Of a DNA stretch of 64,000 nt, positions 26,119 to 31,808 are shown in pieces (positions within the stretch are counted from its first letter, which is position 1; every line of letters begins with the position of its first letter). Both the position numbers and the translations under genes were made by a program. The stretch is from the NCBI RefSeq assembly GCF_000757885.1, contig NZ_JQCR01000002.1:1488001-1552000 (forward strand), read 5' to 3'. The notes below the pieces were generated by a model. It was not told the DNA's origin, made no database searches, and worked only from the letters and a program-made list of their open reading frames with translations. The stretch comes from Paenibacillus wynnii. Its GTDB lineage: Bacteria; Bacillota; Bacilli; Paenibacillales; Paenibacillaceae.

Positions 26119-26595
26119 TCGTCCCCTCGTTTCCAGCCCTACCAGCTTTAACTACTTGCATTCGTCTCTAATATATGTTATATTCATATAATATTTGATT
26201 TCCCCTATATCTGTTCCTACTTAAGAAAATGATAACCGATGGGTTACTGTAATATAGTTATCGGCAATTCTGACACATAATCTTACGTTTTCTTTGCAGG
26301 AATCTCCTTTTTATGAGACTAAATTCACACATAGCATCCGATTCACACTGGCGCGGTCACGGAACCGCAAGGACAAAAGAGAGGTAGGGCTTTTGTCGTA
26401 TTGGAAGGATTATCTCGCCACAGTGCTGGTGGAAATAACAGGGAATTATACGACCCGTACTTACGAACGGCGGGAAATTAAATATACATGAACACAACCG
26501 ACCTTTGTTAAAGGACGGTAAAGTGTGTGGAAACATATAAGCGCCCGATAACCGCTACTTGCGGATATCGGGCGCTGTCTACGTTCAGGGGCTAT
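26119..26595. other. Intergenic region with no clear gene
   Basis: 477 bp between two minus-strand genes. A 65-codon plus-strand frame (26294-26491) starts with TTG, lacks a ribosome site and resembles nothing I know, so I do not call it. Around 26345-26410 there are GC-rich inverted segments, possibly structured, but no known riboswitch motif. The 3' end holds the terminator of the hydrolase gene. Confidence 0.4.
26540..26576 (-). terminator. Intrinsic terminator after the alpha/beta hydrolase gene
   Basis: AGCGCCCGATA pairs with TATCGGGCGCT around a loop that can itself fold (CCGC/GCGG). On the minus strand it lies 20 bp beyond the hydrolase stop. Confidence 0.75.
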
Positions 26596-27534
26596 TTACA
26601 TATACTTTGTTACAAAGTTTGTCACTCGACTTACATAACCAGTCTTATCTCTATCATAGGAGGTTCCGTGTCCGGCACCATGCACGATGAATTGCTCCTT
26701 GGGACTGCGACAAGCCTCGTACAACTCATTCATCATACTAAAGGGTACAAAGGTATCTGCGTCTCCATGAATGAATAGAATGGGCACCTTTGCTTTTTGT
26801 ACCTGTTTTAATGCAGAGGCCTCACCAAAGAAGTAGCCTGCCTTTAGCCGGGTCACCAGACTGGCGCTGTTCACAAAAGGAAAGCCGGGCAAACGATACA
26901 TACGCCGCAGCTGATAAGACAATTGAGCTTTAACGGAAGTATAGGCGCAATCCGACACGATGACCTTTACCTGCGGCGGCAGGTCTTCTCCGGAGGTCAT
27001 CAGCACCGTTGCTCCGCCCATAGATACTCCGTGGAGGACAATTTTCGACTCGGGACCCATCTCGCCAATGAGATGCCTTATCCATTGCAGATAGTCACGG
27101 CGTTCATGCCAACCAAAGCCGATATAATTCCCCTCGCTCTCCCCATGACCTCTAGCGTCAGGAATTAGAACGTTATAACCCAAGAGCTCAGCGTATATTT
27201 TGGCGTAGGCCCCCATATCCTTACCTTTTCCGGAATAACCATGTGCAATAATTGCCGTGCGGCCCTCGGCACTGCTGGAAGGGATCATATAGGCACGAAG
27301 CTTCAAGCCGTCAACAGATAAGATCTCCACGTTCTGAATCTTCTGGCTGGATACCCAATTCTGCCCCTCCCCCCAAGAAGCCCCGGCAACCGGAGGATTA
27401 GCCTTCAAATCACGATTCGTACTTAAAAACACCTTCGGTGCCCGCCTAATAGCAATCTTGTAAAAAAAGAATCCGCTATATGCCACTACCCCGGCTATAA
27501 CTATAATAATTAACCATCCGATCAAACTCCACAC
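26596..27534 (-). CDS. Membrane-anchored alpha/beta hydrolase (YqkD-like)
   Basis: About 312 residues from the GTG at 27534, chosen because AGAAGGGTGA lies 8 nt upstream; the frame is open to 27624. An N-terminal membrane segment (LIGWLIIIVIAGVVAYSGFFFY) precedes a serine hydrolase fold. It has HGYSGKGKD oxyanion region, DARGHGESEG, nucleophile elbow GVSMGG, catalytic Asp in HGDADTFVP and His in GAGHGTS. The triad is complete. Relatives such as B. subtilis YqkD are uncharacterised esterases. It is monocistronic. Confidence 0.85.
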   Translation of the reverse strand: MWSLIGWLIIIVIAGVVAYSGFFFYKIAIRRAPKVFLSTNRDLKANPPVAGASWGEGQNWVSSQKIQNVEILSVDGLKLRAYMIPSSSAEGRTAIIAHGYSGKGKDMGAYAKIYAELLGYNVLIPDARGHGESEGNYIGFGWHERRDYLQWIRHLIGEMGPESKIVLHGVSMGGATVLMTSGEDLPPQVKVIVSDCAYTSVKAQLSYQLRRMYRLPGFPFVNSASLVTRLKAGYFFGEASALKQVQKAKVPILFIHGDADTFVPFSMMNELYEACRSPKEQFIVHGAGHGTSYDRDKTGYVSRVTNFVTKYM

Positions 27535-27637
27535 AGTTGTTGTCACCCTTCTGTTTAAAATTCCAAAGCAGTAGTTCTGAGTAGTTCTGACTAGAAAATA
27601 GTATAACATGTAGTCCGCGATCACTAAAAATCCGCAA

Positions 27638-27677
27638 AAAAAACCCAGTGCTGTCCATAAAGAACAGTACTGGGTTC
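27638..27677 (-). terminator. Intrinsic terminator of the small membrane peptide gene
   Basis: AACCCAGTGCTGT and ACAGTACTGGGTT pair over 13 bp (one mismatch or G-U). On the minus strand eight T follow. It lies 38 bp beyond the 32-codon gene stop. Confidence 0.85.
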
Positions 27678-27714
27678 AAGGAGAGAACTATTAAAAAGGT
27701 TAGAACTGATAAAT

Positions 27715-27813
27715 TTATAAAAGCTGGATCCACCCGATCATGGATACCCATAAAGGAATACTTAGGAATACGCCAAATACCAACCCACGACGGAAATTTC
27801 CTTCATATTTCAT
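27715..27813 (-). CDS. 32-residue membrane peptide
   Basis: ATG at 27813 follows GGGGAAGAAGGACG. The product reads MKYEGNFRRG then a single hydrophobic segment (LVFGVFLSIPLWVSMIGW) ending IQLL. A basic cytoplasmic N-terminus and one membrane span suggest a small membrane regulator or a stress peptide. A dedicated strong terminator follows directly, which supports a real transcription unit. No family is recognised. Confidence 0.6.
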   Translation of the reverse strand: MKYEGNFRRGLVFGVFLSIPLWVSMIGWIQLL

Positions 27814-28003
27814 TTTACGTCCTTCTTCCCCTAAGTAGATAGTAACAATTTGCTTATTTCAATTTTAATATAAACTATCCTTCCCTTTTCTTGTGTGAAA
27901 TATGTCACAATTATCCTTATGTTTAGAAATACCATTGATTATTTTTTGATTACCGGGGTAGAATAGGAATATACGTTCCCATTTATCGAAAGGGTGGATA
28001 GCT

Positions 28004-28423
28004 ATGCAGAGGGCTGGAAGTACAGAAAATATACTGGTTAAATCATATGTTCTTCTCCCACTCATTTTATCCGCTTTCGAGCGTGATGCAGGGCTTATAT
28101 CCACCCATTTGCGGACACCTGCCCCATATTTGGATATGCTTAATGCAGCTGCGTCTGCAGCCACTGGAGATTTAAGGGATATACGACATGAAATGAGGAG
28201 ATTAGGAGTTAAGGTATATGACCAACAACGCCTTAAGACCGGAATTGAAGCCAAATTCATCTGCCGGGGCTATCATGATCGAATGCTACTTCTCTACGAT
28301 ATGATTGCCGCGCAAGCTGCTATACATATGAGGAGATACCTTGGGATGGATATATCGGCTTTTAAGAGCTATGAAGAACAGTATTGGATTAAGCCGGGAG
28401 CAGGAGAAGGAGAAGGAGATTAG
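28004..28423 (+). CDS. YhjD-like conserved hypothetical protein
   Basis: 139 residues, start ATG 28004 after GAAAGGGTGG. The order of features (SYVLLPLILSAFERDAGLI, then PYLDMLNAA, then FICRGYHDRMLLLYDMI) resembles B. subtilis YhjD, a conserved Firmicute protein of about 120 residues reported among sporulation-period genes. It appears soluble and mostly helical. The C-terminus ends in a Gly/Glu tract (GAGEGEGD). No function is known. Confidence in the family is moderate. Confidence 0.65.
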   Translation: MQRAGSTENILVKSYVLLPLILSAFERDAGLISTHLRTPAPYLDMLNAAASAATGDLRDIRHEMRRLGVKVYDQQRLKTGIEAKFICRGYHDRMLLLYDMIAAQAAIHMRRYLGMDISAFKSYEEQYWIKPGAGEGEGD

Positions 28424-28819
28424 CTCTAAGATCTCCTTGAATGTCTACGATTTCAACCAATCCTCCAGGTCTTGATTCAAAGCCGATCAATGACTTCCAA
28501 CGCGTTCGCATGATGCTTCTCATACACATAACAACGTTAATCCGAATGGCATGAGAGTAGAAGTATCCCCAGGTATCCGCGACAAATACGGCAAATCGTC
28601 TACCTACATGCGTTTCAATATATATAGTTGCACAATGTACACTTATATTTCTCTCTTAGCACACTTTAGGGTGTTTAATTGCACTTTTTACACTTATTTT
28701 TGGGTATTCCGGGGTTCATCCGGCATATTCGTATTTTTAGTTGTACAAAGTACATCTATCCATACATCCGAGCGCAAAAAGCTAGAAATAAGTGTATAAA
28801 ATACACGTCTGTTGATTAG
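28424..28819. other. Intergenic gap holding a 21-bp repeat array
   Basis: No ORF with support. It holds four copies of a roughly 21-bp motif (listed separately), ending next to the transposase fragment. Confidence 0.6.
28625..28810. repeat. Four-unit array of a 21-bp palindrome-like motif, locus A
   Basis: Units near 28625-28645 (TAGTTGCACAATGTACACTTA), 28675-28696, 28738-28758 and 28787-28810, spaced about 50-60 bp. The shared pattern is TAGTTGYA-N5/6-TRCAxxTA, with the last unit inverted. The same motif recurs at 45439-45623. Each unit is near-symmetric, so it may form a small hairpin. Confidence 0.6.
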
Positions 28820-29419
28820 CTAATTTATGGGAGCGGAAAACGTTACATTAGCTAAATAGATCCTCCACTCCGGCGATAAAGTTTGCAACGTAAATAATCG
28901 GTCAAAGTCAGCGAATGTTAGTCTAGCACTTAAATGCACGGCTGCATTTCCTTGATCGAACAGGAATTTAAGCAAAACATAAATCAGTAAACCCATGTAC
29001 AGCTGTCCATACACTGCATTAGGCGTTCTTCCAAACAGTTTTGGAATGTTGAGATGCTGCTTAATCCAACGGAAAAATACTTCTATCTGCCAACGTTTTT
29101 TATAAATATCTGCAATTCCCTCGGCAGAATGCCAGTGCAGATTTGTGGCAAGAATGACGGGATTGCCTTTAGGGTCCTTTAAGATGACTACCCGAAATCT
29201 ATTCTTTGTGAGTGCTTTGTTTTTTCCCAATTGGCAGGTTAAATCCTGCTCAACGCTTCCCGTGAAAGGACGTTTTCGTTCTCGTAAAACCGGATTTTGG
29301 AAGGTTGTATTATCGCGAAGCCGAATCACAAAATACTGCCGGTCTTTCTGTTCCTGGTTATAGTCAAACCGTTCATGCTTACCATAAGGCCGATCTGCGA
29401 CCAGAATGAATCTCTGGTC
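28820..29419 (-). pseudogene. IS4-type transposase 3' fragment
   Basis: The last 200 residues of an open frame carry the IS4-type DDE core: VADRPYGKHERFDY with the middle catalytic Asp region, YFVIRLRDNT, and YKKRWQIEVFFRWIKQHL with the catalytic Glu in the YREK-like segment, ending at 28820. The N-terminal portion of the transposase is absent; upstream in the same frame is a toxin-cassette remnant. It is therefore a truncated insertion, fused in frame by chance. Confidence 0.75.
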
Positions 29420-29767
29420 CAGCAGATGAGGACAACTTTTTAGATCAGGTTCATATCCCGTTGTTTCAGTAACTTTGTGCAACTCACCAGCATGATCATA
29501 ATAACCTCCACCTGGTTTTGGAACAGGGTCACCAACTAAGTCCCTCTGTGCACCTGTTAAATCCATTTCGGTTAAATGTGAGTATGTTCTTTCCTGTTGA
29601 TTCAAAGTAGCCCTCTGACTAGTAGTGATTTTTGATTTTGCAACATCTGATAAATCATCAACGTTTGAGAATATCCTGCCATGTATTTCAAAGGTTTCCG
29701 GATCGTAGCCTTGAGCCAGTGTGAACTGCTTAAATTTCAGCCCCTGTTCATTGTAATTAATTTCTAG
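29420..29767 (-). pseudogene. Remnant of a third toxin cassette
   Basis: On the minus strand, right after the Imm7 terminator, sequence 29764-29687 repeats 78 bp of the conserved pre-toxin region (LEINYNEQGLKFKQF, LAQGYDPETFE). It then diverges into IHGRIFSNVDD and LVGDPVPKPGGGYYDHAGEL, a segment that looks like a toxin tail. It has no start of its own and runs in frame into the transposase fragment. I read it as an orphan tail cassette that lost its end to the insertion. The toxin family is not certain. Confidence 0.6.
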
Positions 29768-29781
29768 CCCCCACCAAAAGA

Positions 29782-29814
29782 AAACCTTGACAGGCATAAA
29801 GCCAATCAAGGTTT
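29782..29814 (-). terminator. Terminator after the Imm7 gene
   Basis: AAACCTTGA (plus strand) pairs with TCAAGGTTT across a loop; on the minus strand a TTTTCTTTT tract follows. It lies just beyond the Imm7 stop. Confidence 0.7.
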
Positions 29815-29825
29815 GATAACACCAT

Positions 29826-30230
29826 TTACTCATCTTCAACTATCGGAACAAATGGAGAGAGAAATGCATCCTTTTTGTGCTCTATTCTCCCTCGCGCTAA
29901 AATAAAAACTCTAAACTCATTATCAAAACCTTCGATGTCCTCATCATCCCTTGTATAGAGCAATCCATAAGAACCAGGGGCTTGTTGTGCAATGAATTGA
30001 AATAACTTGATTATTTCTTCGGCTTCCGTACCTTTACGATTCAGAAGTCCACCTACAGAAAGATGATAAGCACCGTTTGCCGGATAGACTTTTAGCAGTC
30101 CGCTATCCCAATGTAAATTCGCGACAAAATTTTGTATGTTTTTAGCAATTAAATCTAAATTACCTGCATCAGCTTCTGTAGTTGATTCATGGACTGTAGC
30201 CCAACCATGAAATTCGAACATTGTTATCAC
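29826..30230 (-). CDS. Immunity protein, Imm7 family
   Basis: 134 residues starting MITMFEFHGWATVHEST, the FHGWATI-like opening of Imm7 (also found in many toxin islands). No signal peptide, consistent with a cytoplasmic inhibitor. Its start follows the toxin stop directly (30231), so the two are coupled. It would neutralise the REase-like toxin tail of the orphan cassette just upstream. As that toxin lacks a start, the immunity gene may be the only useful product of this cassette now, protecting against sibling toxins. Confidence 0.85.
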   Translation of the reverse strand: MITMFEFHGWATVHESTTEADAGNLDLIAKNIQNFVANLHWDSGLLKVYPANGAYHLSVGGLLNRKGTEAEEIIKLFQFIAQQAPGSYGLLYTRDDEDIEGFDNEFRVFILARGRIEHKKDAFLSPFVPIVEDE

Positions 30231-31415
30231 CTACTTTAATGGTTTAGTATCAATCACGACATCAATTCCATATCTACTGCTATACTCATTCAATTTGTCA
30301 ATTACTGATTGTGCAGGTTGCCCTTCGAAATGGTAATAGACCTTTCTCCCCGTCTCCTGAGCCACTTCAAAGGTCGCTTTCATTTGGTCGCGAACACTTT
30401 TATTGACTGTTTGCAAAGCAGGTTTAGACTGAGCAACGTATTGGTCACTGATAGCATCAAACTCTCTACCTGCTGAGTCGCCGGAGAACTTCACACGGGA
30501 TTGACCACCAATCCTATCTGCTAGTGCATCAGCCGCCGCATCAGGTTTATTAACCTTCTCTAAAGTACCTGAATAGCGACCTGCATCACCCGCCCCCTCA
30601 GTCTTGCCAAAATCAATCTTCTGAATTTCTGTACCTGGTGAATTCTTAACGGTTATGCGGACGCCTTCTGGAGTAGTTAACGCTACAGACGAACCAGACT
30701 GAGAGAGGCGGCGGGATGTTGCCTCTGCCGTTTCTTTTAGTACCCCTTTCACTTCAGTAGCTAAGCCCTTGGTCGCTCCTCCCGCTCCCTTCATCAGTAA
30801 AGCGTCGAATGCTAAAGCTCCCGTTTTATCCCCCAGCACGGTTGCGCGCGCCTCCGGCGACATTTGCTTCAGCTCATTGAACGTTCCTACTGCCGACTGA
30901 TAAGCGCTTGTGACCGTTTTAATCGGATGACTTACGGCGTATGCGGTGTCGCTTAGCTGGTTATACACTGCATTGGCCGCTGCGGGCTTATCCGTTACCG
31001 CTAATCCGATGAATTTGGCTGTACCCTGCATTTCCTTCCAGGCTCCATCTACCATGCCTTCACCAAAAGCAGCTGCTACTTTGACTTTCATCGGAACCAT
31101 GCCCTGATATGCATCCACCTCTGCTTGCAGATTACCGAAATATTCTTTGTCGTACTTCCGGTAAGCCGCCGATCGGTCTTGGGGGTTAATGTATTCAAAG
31201 GTTTCCGGATCGTAGCCTTGAGCCAGTGTGAATTGCTTAAATTTCAGCCCCTGTGCATTGTAATTAATTTCGCCTTGATACAGGGTGTATCCTTTTTCAT
31301 TTCCGTACTGTTTAAGCAGACTCTGTATATTGTTATCATTTACCTTTACTGGTTGTGTGGCGGTGGTTGTGCTGAAAAGAAAAAAACCTTGATTGAGTGA
31401 CGAGCACTCGATCAA
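30231..31415 (-). CDS. Orphan polymorphic-toxin cassette: pre-toxin region plus restriction-endonuclease-fold tail
   Basis: The open frame is 394 codons, but the first 14 lie in the terminator of the preceding unit and no ribosome site is visible, so it is probably silent in place. Residues 15-277 repeat the conserved pre-toxin region of the full-length protein (DNA identity of 791 bp, no indels). Residues 278-394 form a distinct tail: DALADRIGGQSRVKF, REFDAISDQYVAQSKP, VYYHFEGQPAQSVIDKLN and YGIDVVIDTKPL. This strongly resembles restriction-endonuclease-fold toxins (Tox-REase group). The cognate Imm7 follows directly. Recombination with the upstream repeat would attach this tail to a functional N-terminus. 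Confidence 0.78.
   Translation of the reverse strand: MIECSSLNQGFFLFSTTTATQPVKVNDNNIQSLLKQYGNEKGYTLYQGEINYNAQGLKFKQFTLAQGYDPETFEYINPQDRSAAYRKYDKEYFGNLQAEVDAYQGMVPMKVKVAAAFGEGMVDGAWKEMQGTAKFIGLAVTDKPAAANAVYNQLSDTAYAVSHPIKTVTSAYQSAVGTFNELKQMSPEARATVLGDKTGALAFDALLMKGAGGATKGLATEVKGVLKETAEATSRRLSQSGSSVALTTPEGVRITVKNSPGTEIQKIDFGKTEGAGDAGRYSGTLEKVNKPDAAADALADRIGGQSRVKFSGDSAGREFDAISDQYVAQSKPALQTVNKSVRDQMKATFEVAQETGRKVYYHFEGQPAQSVIDKLNEYSSRYGIDVVIDTKPLK
30584..31374 (-). repeat. 791-bp direct repeat, distal copy (pre-toxin coding)
   Basis: Matches 32156-32946 at a constant 1572-bp offset with only scattered substitutions (for example the codons for GEINYNA versus GEINYNE). It ends sharply at GGTTGTGCTG, beyond which a terminator arm replaces repeat coding sequence. 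It marks the conserved recombination zone of the toxin array. Confidence 0.88.
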
Positions 31416-31419
31416 GGTT
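31375..31419 (-). terminator. Terminator between the first toxin-immunity pair and the orphan cassette
   Basis: AACCTTGATTGAGTG pairs with CACTCGATCAAGGTT (one mismatch) and on the minus strand a T-rich run follows. It lies 20 bp beyond the immunity gene stop and also forms the 5' boundary of the orphan cassette. Confidence 0.85.
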
Positions 31420-31440
31420 AAGTATGATTGGTTCTGTTTT

Positions 31441-31785
31441 TTACAACAACACGAATTCCTCTATTGGCAAGATATTTCCGTTATCATCATCAACATAGAT
31501 GCCTCTTAAAAAATTTTCTTGGCACAATATTTGTTTCATTAATTTTTCATTAGTATATGTCATCATGATAAATCGGGGATTTGAAAAAGGAATTTTCTTT
31601 AGATCTTCTTCCTCGTAATCATTAATAATATCCTCCGCATTCTCATAAAACACATGGTCATCACCATAATCCACAACAAATCTATCTGTATATAGACTCG
31701 TCGTTTTATTTTCACCATCATGTTTTATTTCACTAATTTGATTAAGATTCAAATATTCATTTCCAATAAGTATAATCCATTGCAT
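31441..31785 (-). CDS. Putative immunity protein for the 982-residue toxin
   Basis: 114 residues, acidic (DYEEEDLKK, VDDDNGNI), cytoplasmic, no known family recognised by eye. It begins 23 bp after the toxin stop at the ATG 31785, with GGGAGAG upstream. Position, size and acidity are those of immunity proteins to DNase/RNase tails. It pairs with the nuclease-like tail of the long protein. Evidence is contextual. Confidence 0.7.
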   Translation of the reverse strand: MQWIILIGNEYLNLNQISEIKHDGENKTTSLYTDRFVVDYGDDHVFYENAEDIINDYEEEDLKKIPFSNPRFIMMTYTNEKLMKQILCQENFLRGIYVDDDNGNILPIEEFVLL

Positions 31786-31808
31786 TTCGTTCTACTCTCC
31801 CTTCTTTA

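Noticed and set aside
26340..26470. Possible riboswitch upstream of nothing obvious
   Set aside because: I compared it with c-di-GMP, TPP, ykkC and T-box cores and found no match; the downstream plus-strand gene is absent.
26294..26491. 65-codon plus-strand frame in the gap before the hydrolase terminator
   Set aside because: TTG start, no ribosome site and no recognisable family; I could not support it as a gene.
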